Part shown: positions 26,534 to 34,675 of the stretch, piece by piece | How the letters are laid out: every line of letters starts with the position of its first letter | Numbering within the stretch: position 1 is the first letter of the stretch | Assembly: GCA_037388825.1 (NCBI GenBank) | Contig: JARRJV010000007.1 | Coordinates: 1 to 35,889 of the forward strand | Source: Acidiferrobacteraceae bacterium | GTDB lineage: Bacteria > Pseudomonadota > Gammaproteobacteria > Acidiferrobacterales > JAJDNE01 | Length of the DNA: 35,889 bases | Reading direction: 5' to 3' | Translations under genes and position numbers: made by a program | The notes under the pieces: model-generated | The model's input: the letters and a program-made list of their open reading frames with translations, nothing else | What the model was told of the DNA's origin: nothing | Databases searched by the model: none

Positions 26534-27667
26534 GTGAAAGAAAAACCGTCACTGGAAACGACCCGCGCGGAAAATGATGCGCGCTGGTCCGGGCGACTGG
26601 ATGAAGTCCGCGCCGGGGAGCTGTTGACGGCGCTGGACCCCTTCGCCAAGGCCTATCTCGGCCTGTTTCTGGCCATCGACCGAACCCTTTCCCCCGAGCG
26701 GCGCGTGCAGGAGATCGCCGGACCGGAACTGGCGCAGGCGGCGCTGCAGGGCATGGCCGCAACGGTGCGTCGCGGTGGGCTGCCCACACCCGCTGAAATC
26801 GGTGCCGCGCGAATCCGCCGCGAAGAGCTTCCGGAATCCTATGTGGTACTGGCTGGTGCCAATATGATCGCCGCCGCGTCGCCCGATGAACTGTTACAAC
26901 TCCCTGCCGATACCCTGGCCGCGATCCTGTGTCTGCATTATGCGAATGCATCGGAGCACGATGCCCCGTGGGTATCACGTCTGGTGCATGAACACCAGCC
27001 GGTGGCGGCGCCGGCGCTGCGGGACTTCTGGCTGGAACTGGTGCGCGGTGACCAGGATTTTCTCCCGGGTTTCGAGCAGGTGCTCAAGGAAGCCGATCTC
27101 AACCGGGTGCTGGCGGAGACTGTGGTTCCGTTGTTGCGCGAGTGGAACCGGTGCACCGATGCCGTATTGAAGGACCTGCTGCACGCGGCCATGTGTTGCG
27201 CGGACCATTACGAACTCCTGGAAGTGGTAGAAGACCATTTGCGCAGCGAGCCGGTCACCCGGGTACGCCGGCGCGTATACTGGCTGGCGGCCGCGTTCCT
27301 GATGGAACCCCAGAAATACGGTAAGGATCTGCTGGATATTATTGGCCGCACGCGGGAGAAGGTGATGCGTCTGCTGGACTTCGCCTATCCCATGTTGCAA
27401 CGGGGCTTCGTCCGTTTGCCTCCCATGGAGCTCGCGCACCTGATCCGCATCATTGCACCCGTCATTCGCCCACACCAGGATTCGCGCGATCGCGACGACG
27501 ACAATATGCCCAAGGTGTTGTGGCTCATCGACACCCTGGGGCATGACCGGAATACCGAAGCCGCCGACGCTATCGAATGGCTGCAGGGAGTGCGCGTGAT
27601 GGGTGTATACGAAGACGCACTCGTACAGGCCGCGAACGCTCAGCGCGAAACATCAGGACATGCTTGA
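26534..27667 (+). CDS. Unknown helical protein downstream of the kinase-propeller gene
   Basis: I do not recognise this 377-residue protein. It appears almost wholly alpha-helical, with long amphipathic helices and repeated Leu-rich segments (LRDFWLELVRG; VVPLLREWNR; LLHAAMCCADHYELLEVVEDHLR) of HEAT- or armadillo-like character. There is no signal peptide, membrane segment or catalytic motif. The C-terminal third (LIRIIAPVIRP to DTLGHD) loosely resembles helical-repeat regions of large NTPase-type sensor proteins, but I would not assign a family. GTG 26534 has GGGGA upstream; an ATG at 26510 is possible. It lies 90 bases after the kinase gene and may be its substrate or partner; this is inference from position only. 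Confidence 0.72.
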   Translation: MKEKPSLETTRAENDARWSGRLDEVRAGELLTALDPFAKAYLGLFLAIDRTLSPERRVQEIAGPELAQAALQGMAATVRRGGLPTPAEIGAARIRREELPESYVVLAGANMIAAASPDELLQLPADTLAAILCLHYANASEHDAPWVSRLVHEHQPVAAPALRDFWLELVRGDQDFLPGFEQVLKEADLNRVLAETVVPLLREWNRCTDAVLKDLLHAAMCCADHYELLEVVEDHLRSEPVTRVRRRVYWLAAAFLMEPQKYGKDLLDIIGRTREKVMRLLDFAYPMLQRGFVRLPPMELAHLIRIIAPVIRPHQDSRDRDDDNMPKVLWLIDTLGHDRNTEAADAIEWLQGVRVMGVYEDALVQAANAQRETSGHA

Positions 27668-27674
27668 TCCGCTT

Positions 27675-27723
27675 TCCGCTCCAGAGCGGATACCCTGCCG
27701 TCCCTGAGGCCGGGGATCAGGGA
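27675..27723. terminator. Two hairpins between convergent genes
   Basis: TCCGCT/AGCGGA (27675-27690, loop CCAG) and TCCCTGA/TCAGGGA (27701-27723, loop 9) lie between the unknown helical gene and lepB. The second includes the lepB stop codon. Neither has a T-tract. They may protect or end both transcripts. Confidence 0.35.
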
Positions 27724-28418
27724 AGTTTCTTGAAGAAGCGACCGCTGCGGGGCAGGTAGTGGTTGTTCGGATTCCACGACACGATGACCGCGGTGGCATG
27801 ACCCATGATGAGCTTGCGATCCACCAGGCCGAAGTAGCGCGAGTCGGCGCTGTTGTCGCGGTTGTCCCCCAGTCCCAGGTACTTGCCGGCCGGGACCTGG
27901 ATCGGCGGGAAGTTGCTCTCGGTCGACCCGCCCCGCATCACCATCACCGGGTGATTTGATGCACCCAGCTTCTCGGTTTCGAAACGGTGGCTGGCGCGCG
28001 CCCGTTCGCTGAGGGCCGCCGCGTACCGGGGATCCAGCGGCTTGTAGCTGAGCGCCTTGTCGTTGATGAAAAGGACATTGTTGCGCATGGCCACGGTATC
28101 GCCGGGAACGCCGACCACGCGTTTCACCAGGCGCTCGCCGGTGAGCGAAGAACTGATAATTACGATCTGCCCGCGCTTGGGCGCGCCCCAGGTCGCCAGG
28201 TGGATACTGGTGAATGGGACCTTGAGGTCGTAGGCCAGCCGGTTCACGAAGATGATATCGCCCTCCAGGATGGTGGGCTTCATGGAGCCGGTGGGCACAT
28301 TGTTCCAGTCCGCGATGGCGGAACGGGCGCCAAAGATCACGACAGCCAGCACGGCGATGTCGCGCAGCCATTTGAGCCAGGGGATTATCCGGGCCCGCAT
28401 TTCATCATTTATTTTCAT
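27717..28418 (-). CDS. lepB: Signal peptidase I, short single-helix type
   Basis: A 233-residue S26A-type leader peptidase that removes signal peptides at the periplasmic side of the inner membrane. One N-terminal transmembrane helix (about 20-36) is followed by the catalytic Ser45 in PTGSMKPT, and Lys99 in KRVVGVPGD; the GDNRDNSADSRYFG box E is present. E. coli LepB has two helices and 324 residues, so this is the shorter form, and the genome may carry another copy. ATG 28418 has GAGGAAGG just before it and overlaps the stop of the preceding gene by four bases, so the frame extension to 28478 is rejected. It is last of its minus-strand run. Confidence 0.9.
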   Translation of the reverse strand: MKINDEMRARIIPWLKWLRDIAVLAVVIFGARSAIADWNNVPTGSMKPTILEGDIIFVNRLAYDLKVPFTSIHLATWGAPKRGQIVIISSSLTGERLVKRVVGVPGDTVAMRNNVLFINDKALSYKPLDPRYAAALSERARASHRFETEKLGASNHPVMVMRGGSTESNFPPIQVPAGKYLGLGDNRDNSADSRYFGLVDRKLIMGHATAVIVSWNPNNHYLPRSGRFFKKLP

Positions 28419-28948
28419 CCTTCCTCGAGATATTCGTCTTTCAGATCGCAATAGTGTTGTGCCGAGTATTCGAACCAACGCATCTCGGCATCGTTAAGGG
28501 GCCGGACTCTCTTCGCCGGCGCGCCCAGATAGAGATAGCCGCTCTCCAGTTCCTTGCCCTCGGTGACCAGGCTGCCGGCCCCGAGGAATACATGGGGTCG
28601 CAGGATGGCCCCGTCCAGAATGGTGGAGCCAATACCGATCAGGCAGCGATCCTCGATGGTGCAGCCATGGACGGTTACGTTGTGGCCGACGGTGACCTCG
28701 TCGCCGATGTGCACGGCCCAGCCGTCCGGCACTTCCTTGTAACCGTGGGTGACATGTACCACGGTGCCGTCCTGGATGTTCGAACGCTTGCCGATGCGGA
28801 TGGAATTCACGTCGCCACGTACCACGGCCCCGGGCCAGACGGAACTGTGTTCGCCGATGACGACGTCCCCGATGACCGCGGCCTCGGGGGCAACGTATAC
28901 CCCGTCACCGAGTTCCGGCATCTGCTTGCGATAGGGACGAACCGCCAT
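28415..28948 (-). CDS. Gamma-carbonic-anhydrase-like left-handed beta-helix protein
   Basis: A 177-residue protein of the YrdA/PaaY type. Its hexapeptide repeats are visible (VYVAPEAAVIGDVVIGEHSS, then VVRGDVNSIRIGKRSNIQDG) and form a trimeric left-handed beta-helix. The three metal histidines are in the usual places: one in VVHVTHGYK and two in VGHNVTVHGC, so a Zn or Fe site is likely. Some homologues are real carbonic anhydrases, others are acyl-CoA or carnitine-linked; this cannot be decided here. It overlaps the start of the signal peptidase gene by ATGA and lies two bases after gor, so it is in one transcript with both. Confidence 0.92.
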   Translation of the reverse strand: MAVRPYRKQMPELGDGVYVAPEAAVIGDVVIGEHSSVWPGAVVRGDVNSIRIGKRSNIQDGTVVHVTHGYKEVPDGWAVHIGDEVTVGHNVTVHGCTIEDRCLIGIGSTILDGAILRPHVFLGAGSLVTEGKELESGYLYLGAPAKRVRPLNDAEMRWFEYSAQHYCDLKDEYLEEG

Positions 28949-28950
28949 GC

Positions 28951-30303
28951 CTACCTCAGGGTCACCAGTTCTTCCGCCGCCGTCGGGTGGATGGCAACGG
29001 TGTTGTCGAAATCCTTCTTGAGCGCACCCATTTTCACCGCAACGGCGAAGCCCTGGATGATTTCATCGGCGGCGTAGCCAATGACATGACAACCGACAAT
29101 CTTCTCCTGGCTTCCCGCGGTCACCAGTTTGACCACGGTCGCCGGCCGGCGTTCGCCGAGTGAGTACAGCGTGTTGCTGAAGCGCGATTGATAGACATTG
29201 ATACCGTCTTCCCCGTATTGCGCCCGCGCCTCGTCCTCGCTCAGGCCCACGGTGCCGATCGGCGGGTGGCTGAACACGACGCTGGGGATGTTCTCGTAGT
29301 CCAGCTTTGCCTGCACCTGGTTGTCGAACAGGCGGTCAGCCAGCCGGCGCCCGGCGGCGATGGCCACCGGCGTTAGCGCGACCCTGCCGGTGATGTCGCC
29401 GACCGCGTATACGTTGTGGATGTTTGTGTTCTGGTACTCATCGGTGATGATGTAGTCGTTGTCGTCCGTCTGCACGCCGGCGTTTTCCAGACCGAGACTG
29501 CCCAGGTTCGGTTCGCGCCCGATGCACCAGATGACGCTGTCGAAACCCGTCAGGTCTTCGCCGCTGCCGCTGGCGAGATTGATGCCGCCGTCCTTGCCCG
29601 GTTCCAGTGCCTCCAGTTCGATGCAGGTCAGGACGTTGACCCCGGCGAACTGCATTTCCTCCATCAGGGTTTCGCGCAGGGCGGCGTCGAAACTGCGCAG
29701 GAAGGTCTCGCCGCGAAGCAACAGCGTGACACGCGAACCCAGGGCGTTGAGCAGGCCGGCGAACTCCACGGCGATATAGCCCGAACCGATGATGGCGACA
29801 TGTTTTGGTTGCTGTTCGAGTTCGAAAAAGCCGTCGCTGGTGATGCCGAGCTCGGCACCCGGAAGAGGGGGGACCATGGGTCGGCCACCGACCGCAATCA
29901 TTACATGCTCACCGCTGATGGTTTCGCCGTTGACGATGACGCTGTTGTGGCTATGGAACTGTGCGAAGCCGTGGATGAAGTCCACACCCGAGATCTCCAG
30001 GTTCCGCTTGTAGATCCCGTTGAGGCGTGTGACGTAGGCATCGCGCGCCTGTTTCAGTTGTGACCAGTCGAAGGATTTGCGTTCGATGTCGAAGCCGTAG
30101 TCGGCCGCAAGCTCGAGCGTGTCGGCGACCCCGGCCGCGTTCCACATGACCTTCTTCGGTATGCAGCCCACGTTCACACAGGTGCCACCCAGGACACCCT
30201 TCTCCACCAATGCCACCTTGGCGCCGTAGGACGCGGCCCGACGGGCCGCGGCAATGCCGCCGCTGCCGCCGCCAATGACGAGGAAATCATAGTGTCGCGA
30301 CAT
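28951..30303 (-). CDS. gor: Glutathione-disulfide reductase
   Basis: A 450-residue FAD enzyme reducing glutathione disulfide with NADPH. It has the FAD loop GGGSGG (11-16), the redox-active pair Cys42 and Cys47 (GGTCVNVGCIPKK), the NADPH-binding fold GSGYIAVEFAG with two downstream arginines typical of NADPH preference (LLLRGETFLRSFD), the second FAD motif YAVGDI, and the C-terminal catalytic His439 in HPTAAEE. Length and motifs are normal. The ATG is 42 bases after srkA. It supports glutathione-dependent enzymes such as the glutaredoxin-like protein and the GST encoded in the window. Confidence 0.95.
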   Translation of the reverse strand: MSRHYDFLVIGGGSGGIAAARRAASYGAKVALVEKGVLGGTCVNVGCIPKKVMWNAAGVADTLELAADYGFDIERKSFDWSQLKQARDAYVTRLNGIYKRNLEISGVDFIHGFAQFHSHNSVIVNGETISGEHVMIAVGGRPMVPPLPGAELGITSDGFFELEQQPKHVAIIGSGYIAVEFAGLLNALGSRVTLLLRGETFLRSFDAALRETLMEEMQFAGVNVLTCIELEALEPGKDGGINLASGSGEDLTGFDSVIWCIGREPNLGSLGLENAGVQTDDNDYIITDEYQNTNIHNVYAVGDITGRVALTPVAIAAGRRLADRLFDNQVQAKLDYENIPSVVFSHPPIGTVGLSEDEARAQYGEDGINVYQSRFSNTLYSLGERRPATVVKLVTAGSQEKIVGCHVIGYAADEIIQGFAVAVKMGALKKDFDNTVAIHPTAAEELVTLR

Positions 30304-30345
30304 GGTCTTTGTCGTTCTCTATTTCGACTCGAGCGCGTCAGTGTA

Positions 30346-31353
30346 TCAGAACTGTCCGCCGCCGCCCTGCCACTGCAATGGTGGCTCCAGCAGCAGCGCC
30401 TGCTGCTCGCGCAGGGTCAGGACCTGTTCCTCCCAGTACCGGTCGCTGCCGAACCAGGGAAAGGCGATGGGGAAAGCGGGGTCGGACCAGCGTTGCGCCA
30501 GCCAGGCGCTGTAGTGCAACAGACGCAGGGTGCGCAGGGATTCGACCAGTTGCAGTTCACGTACGTCAAAATTGCAGAAAGCGGTATAACCTTCGAGCAG
30601 GATGCCGAGCTGGCGTTCCTGTTCCTCGCGCTCGCCGGAAAGCAGCATCCACAGGTCCTGCACTGCGGGACCCGTACGGCAGTCGTCGAAGTCGACGATG
30701 TGGGGCCCGCTGTCGGTCCACAGCAGGTTGCTCAGGTGGCAGTCCCCGTGCAGCCGGATGTCCTGTACGGAACCGGCCTCTTCATAGCGTTGCGTGACGA
30801 GGGACAGCAACTGCTCGCCCAATGACCGGTAGGCCTCGACCAGGTGGGGCGGGATCGCTTCGTGTCCCATCAGGTAGCGTACGGGTTCGCTGCCGAAGGA
30901 CTCGACCGTAAGCCGCGGCCGGTGGCGGAAGGGGCGGGCCCGGCCGAGGGCGTGCAGGCGCCCCAGGTAGCGCCCGAGTACGCGGTAATGCTCGTCCGTA
31001 TTGAGCTCCGCCACCCGTCCGGGTTGCCAGGGGAACAAGGTGTAGCGGAAACCCGCGTGGCGATGCAGAGTCTGGTTTTTCTCATCCACCAGAGGCGCCA
31101 CCGCCGGGATTTCGTGCTCGCGCAATTCGGCAGCAAATCCGTGTTCTTCCAGGATCTGCTCATCGCTCCAGCGCCCGGGGCGGTAGAACTTGGCCGCCAG
31201 TGGCGGCCCGTCTTCCACCCCGATACGGTAGACACGGTTCTCGTAGCTGTTCAGGGCCAGCAGTTCCCCGGTACAGCGGAATCCCTGCTGTTCTACCGCG
31301 TCCAGGATCACCTCCGGCAACAAGGCATCGTAGGGATGGGTAGTCTGGCTCAC
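30346..31353 (-). CDS. srkA: Stress response kinase SrkA (RdoA/YihE)
   Basis: A 335-residue cytoplasmic kinase of the aminoglycoside-phosphotransferase fold, which in E. coli protects cells from death under stress and acts with the Cpx response. It has the N-terminal NSYENRVYRIGVEDG, the ATP lysine in LAAKFYRPGRW, the catalytic loop LHGDCHLSNLLW and the metal Asp in IVDFDDCRTGPAVQDLW. Length matches the family. It is divergent from prlC with 65 bp between them, and is the first gene of a minus-strand run with gor, the gamma-CA-like gene and lepB. Its start is an ATG at 31353. Confidence 0.93.
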   Translation of the reverse strand: MSQTTHPYDALLPEVILDAVEQQGFRCTGELLALNSYENRVYRIGVEDGPPLAAKFYRPGRWSDEQILEEHGFAAELREHEIPAVAPLVDEKNQTLHRHAGFRYTLFPWQPGRVAELNTDEHYRVLGRYLGRLHALGRARPFRHRPRLTVESFGSEPVRYLMGHEAIPPHLVEAYRSLGEQLLSLVTQRYEEAGSVQDIRLHGDCHLSNLLWTDSGPHIVDFDDCRTGPAVQDLWMLLSGEREEQERQLGILLEGYTAFCNFDVRELQLVESLRTLRLLHYSAWLAQRWSDPAFPIAFPWFGSDRYWEEQVLTLREQQALLLEPPLQWQGGGGQF

Positions 31354-31418
31354 GGCGCGTCTCTTGTGGTTCGGGTTCGAGGGCGTTTAGTCTTGCAGCG
31401 GTATTGTGACAGACGAAG

Positions 31419-33488
31419 ATGGACGAACCTATGGCTGCTACCGATTCAAGGGAAAACCCGCTGCTGGACCTTTCCGGGCCGCCGCGTTTCAGCGCCATCC
31501 GGCCGGAACACGTGACTCCCGCCCTGGACGCGGTGCTGGCCGAGGCCGGTGCCTTGCGCGAGCGTCTGCTGGACGCCGGACCGCCCTGGACCTGGGACCG
31601 TTTCGTGCAGCCGCTGGAGGACATGAACGAGCGCGTGCATCGGGTATGGTCCCCGGTTTCGCATCTCAACTCGGTGTGCAACAGCGAGGAACTGCGCCAG
31701 GTGTACCAGGCGGGCCTTCTCCGCTTAAGCGAATACGCTACCGACCTGGCCCAGGACGAGCGTATCTACGAGGCCTACCGCGCCATCGCCGACGGTCCCG
31801 AGTACGAGCGCCTGGAGACGGCACAGAAAAAGATCATCGACAACACGCTGCGCGATTTTCGGCTCGCCGGCGCGGACCTGGAACCGGACGCCAAGCAACG
31901 GTTCAAGCAGGTGCAGCAGGAACTTGCCACCTTGGGCAGCGAGTTCCAGAACCATGTGCTCGATGCCACCGGTGCCTGGGACCTGCGCCTGCAGTTGGAG
32001 GAAGAGGTGGCCGGTTTGCCGGATTCGGCGCTGGAAGACGCGCGTCGTGCGGCCGGGTCCGTTGGTATCGAGGGTTGGCGCTTCACCCTGGACGGGCCCT
32101 CGTACCAGGCCTTTGTAACCTACGCGGATCGGCGCGATCTTCGCCGACGGATGTACGAGGCTTACGTCTGCCGCGCCAGCGACCAGGGACCCACGGCTGG
32201 CCAGTGGGACAACGGACCGTTGATCGCGCGCATGTTGACCTTGCGCCACGAAACCGCGGACCTGTTGGGCTACGCGAACTTTGGCGAGTATTCCCTTGCC
32301 AGCAAGATGGCGCGTAACGTGGAAGAGGTGCTGGAGTTTCTCGAGGACCTGGCACAGCGTTCGAAGCCGGCGGCACAGACAGAATTCGATACGCTCCAGG
32401 CTTTTGCCCGCGAGCGCGATGGCATTGATGCCTTGCAGGCCTGGGACGTGGCCTACTACTCGGAAAAGCTGCGCGAACAGAAGTTCGCGATCTCTCGTGA
32501 GGCGCTGCGTTCGTACTTTCCCGTGCCGCAGGTCCTCGATGGTCTGTTTGCCATCCTCGACCGACTGTACGGCATGCGCGTGCGCCCGGTGGAGGACGCC
32601 GAGACCTGGCACCCGGATGTGCAGGTTCATGAAATCGAAGACGAAGATGGCAAGCTTCGCGGTCGCTTCTACCTCGATCTGTATGCGCGCACGAACAAGC
32701 GTAGCGGGGCCTGGATGGATGACTGCATTGCGCGCAAGCGGCTCGGACAGGGTGTCCAGCTGCCGGTCGCCTTTCTCGTATGCAACTTTTCGGCCCCGCC
32801 CCCCGGGCGCCCGGCGCTCCTGGCCCACGACGAGGTCACGACCCTGTTTCACGAATTCGGCCATGGCCTGCACCACCTGCTCACCCGCGTGGACTACGTG
32901 AGCGTGTCGGGCATCAATGGCGTCGCCTGGGACGCGGTCGAACTGCCCAGCCAGTTCATGGAGAACTGGTGTTGGGAGCGGGAGGCGCTGGATCTGATCG
33001 GGCGCCACGTGGATACCGGTGAACCCATTCCCGACGAGTTGTTCGGGCGCATGCGCGCCTCACGAAATTTTCACGCCGCCATGCAGATGGTACGGCAACT
33101 GGAGTTCGCGCTGTTCGACATGCGGCTCCACAGTGAATTCGATCCCGCGGGCATGGACACGGTACAGGACCTGTACGACCGCGTGCGGGCGCAGGTGGCG
33201 GTGGTTCCCGCGCCGGCCTTCAGCCGGTTCCAGAACGGTTTCATGCATATCTTTTCTGGCGGATACGCCGCGGGCTACTACAGTTACAAGTGGGCCGAGG
33301 TGCTGTCAGCCGACGCCTTCAGCCGCTTTGAGGAAAACGGTATCTTTGATCGTCGCACGGGCCTGGAGTTTTTGCAGGCCGTGCTGGAGCAGGGCGGTTC
33401 GCGGGACGCAATGGAGCTTTTCATCGAATTCCGTGGCAGGGAACCGCGTATCGATGCGCTTTTGCGGCACGCCGGACTCGCCGCCTGA
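31419..33488 (+). CDS. prlC: Oligopeptidase A (M3 family zinc metallopeptidase)
   Basis: A 689-residue cytoplasmic endopeptidase that degrades peptides, including cleaved signal peptides. It is a long helical protein with the zinc motif HEFGH at 478-482 and the third zinc ligand Glu in the ELPSQFMENW region, typical of M3A enzymes. YYSYKWAEVLSADAF near the end is the conserved substrate-binding stretch. Length equals that of E. coli PrlC. ATG 31419 is used; ATG 31431 is a possible second start. It lies divergent from srkA and leads a plus-strand run with the SH3 gene. Confidence 0.96.
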   Translation: MDEPMAATDSRENPLLDLSGPPRFSAIRPEHVTPALDAVLAEAGALRERLLDAGPPWTWDRFVQPLEDMNERVHRVWSPVSHLNSVCNSEELRQVYQAGLLRLSEYATDLAQDERIYEAYRAIADGPEYERLETAQKKIIDNTLRDFRLAGADLEPDAKQRFKQVQQELATLGSEFQNHVLDATGAWDLRLQLEEEVAGLPDSALEDARRAAGSVGIEGWRFTLDGPSYQAFVTYADRRDLRRRMYEAYVCRASDQGPTAGQWDNGPLIARMLTLRHETADLLGYANFGEYSLASKMARNVEEVLEFLEDLAQRSKPAAQTEFDTLQAFARERDGIDALQAWDVAYYSEKLREQKFAISREALRSYFPVPQVLDGLFAILDRLYGMRVRPVEDAETWHPDVQVHEIEDEDGKLRGRFYLDLYARTNKRSGAWMDDCIARKRLGQGVQLPVAFLVCNFSAPPPGRPALLAHDEVTTLFHEFGHGLHHLLTRVDYVSVSGINGVAWDAVELPSQFMENWCWEREALDLIGRHVDTGEPIPDELFGRMRASRNFHAAMQMVRQLEFALFDMRLHSEFDPAGMDTVQDLYDRVRAQVAVVPAPAFSRFQNGFMHIFSGGYAAGYYSYKWAEVLSADAFSRFEENGIFDRRTGLEFLQAVLEQGGSRDAMELFIEFRGREPRIDALLRHAGLAA

Positions 33489-33506
33489 ACCGGACCGGAG
33501 GACGAA

Positions 33507-34025
33507 ATGAAGCGGAGTTTCATGGTGTTGGTCCTGGCCCTGTTGGCCGGTGTGGCGCACGCGGAAACCGTGTACATCACCGATCAGCTGTACGTCAGTC
33601 TGCGTCCGGCCCAGAACAACGACGGACCGCCGATCAAAACGGAACGGACCGGCACTGCCCTGCAGGTCCTGGGTCGGGACAATGGCTTCGTGCAGGTAAA
33701 AGACCCATCGGGCGACCAGGGCTGGATCGCGGATCGGTATCTCACCTCCGAACCGCCGGCTCGGGTGAAGTTGGACGGGCTTGCCCTGAAACTCGACGAG
33801 ATGCAGGCCCAGCTGGTCAAGGCCGAATCCGCGCGCAAGGCGGCGGAAGCCGAGGTGCAGCAGGTGAAACAGGCACAGGCTACGGCGATGTCTCCGGAGA
33901 CGAAAAGCACGATCGTCTGGCTGTTGGTCGCGTTTGCTATGCTTGTAGTCGGGTTTGTCGCCGGCGTGATCTGGCTGCGCGAGGTCAACCGGAAAAAACT
34001 GGGCGGGATGTATCTGAGGATCTGA
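33507..34025 (+). CDS. SH3-domain protein with C-terminal membrane anchor (YgiM-like)
   Basis: A 172-residue envelope protein. The signal peptide (1-19, cleavage after AHA) is followed by a bacterial SH3 domain (about 22-82, with YVSLRPAQN, LQVLGRDNGFVQVKDPSGDQGWI), a short coiled coil (about 88-130, Lys/Glu/Ala-rich) and a C-terminal transmembrane helix (about 135-157), with a short basic cytoplasmic end. This is the layout of the TIGR04211/YgiM type, of unknown but probably envelope-linked function. GGAGG precedes ATG 33507. It lies 18 bases after prlC and two bases before the next gene. Confidence 0.88.
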   Translation: MKRSFMVLVLALLAGVAHAETVYITDQLYVSLRPAQNNDGPPIKTERTGTALQVLGRDNGFVQVKDPSGDQGWIADRYLTSEPPARVKLDGLALKLDEMQAQLVKAESARKAAEAEVQQVKQAQATAMSPETKSTIVWLLVAFAMLVVGFVAGVIWLREVNRKKLGGMYLRI

Positions 34026-34027
34026 CC

Positions 34028-34609
34028 ATGAAACGATTCGCAACAACGCTTCTGCTGTTTGCCGGTCTATGCACGGTTCTGCCCGCCGGCGCGGCGCGGA
34101 TGTACAAGATCACCGACGAAAACGGCAACGTGACCTACACGACCCGCCCACCCAGCGCCACCGAAGGCGCGCAGGTGGAGACCACCAACATCAGTGGGGG
34201 CGAAGGCTTCGAGAGTGACTCCGCGAAGATGGACGAGATCGCGCGCGATCATCCAGTGACCTTGTATGTAGTGGCCGCCTGCGCAGGCTGCGATCTCGCG
34301 CGCAGTTACCTCAACAAGCACCACATTCCGTTCACCTCCAGGGATGTAAACAAGGACCCGAAGGCCAGGGACGAATTGAAGAAGGTCGCCGGTTCCCTCA
34401 GCGTCCCGACCATCACCATCGGCGACAAGGTGTTGAACGGGTACCTTGAGTCCGTCCTGGAGCAGGAGCTGGCGGCAGTCGGCTACCCCGTGGGCAAGAA
34501 TGCGCCCGCGGTCGCGCCGGCCGGAGGCGAGGAGGGAGAGGCGAACGCCGATCAGATTACGGGCGAGGAAGGCGCAGGTACCGCAGAGGAATCTGGCGGA
34601 GAACAATAG
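34028..34609 (+). CDS. Exported DUF4124 and glutaredoxin-like fusion protein
   Basis: A 193-residue protein with a signal peptide (1-23), a DUF4124 N-terminal segment (RMYKITDENGNVTYTTRPPS), and a glutaredoxin-like domain (about 75-150) with the active-site pair in AACAGCDLARSYL (CAGC, in place of CPYC), then SVPTITIGDKVLNGY with the cis-proline. The last ~40 residues are a Gly/Glu-rich tail. It should act in the periplasm, so classic glutathione reduction is uncertain, and a disulfide or heavy-metal role is possible. It lies two bases after the SH3 gene. DUF4124-glutaredoxin fusions are known in gammaproteobacteria. Confidence 0.87.
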   Translation: MKRFATTLLLFAGLCTVLPAGAARMYKITDENGNVTYTTRPPSATEGAQVETTNISGGEGFESDSAKMDEIARDHPVTLYVVAACAGCDLARSYLNKHHIPFTSRDVNKDPKARDELKKVAGSLSVPTITIGDKVLNGYLESVLEQELAAVGYPVGKNAPAVAPAGGEEGEANADQITGEEGAGTAEESGGEQ

Positions 34610-34614
34610 GCAAT

Positions 34615-34650
34615 CCGGCGCCATCGATGGCGCCGGGCCTGGTGCACCAG
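34615..34650. repeat. Perfect 22-bp palindrome and a second 12-bp palindrome
   Basis: Between the glutaredoxin-like gene and xthA, 34615-34636 is a perfect palindrome with arms CCGGCGCCATC and GATGGCGCCGG. CTGGTGCACCAG (34639-34650) is a second perfect palindrome right after. As RNA they would fold as a hairpin near the stop codon; as DNA they may bind a dimeric protein. No T-tract follows. Confidence 0.45.
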
Positions 34651-34675
34651 CCGGGTCAACAGGCAATATCCCTGA

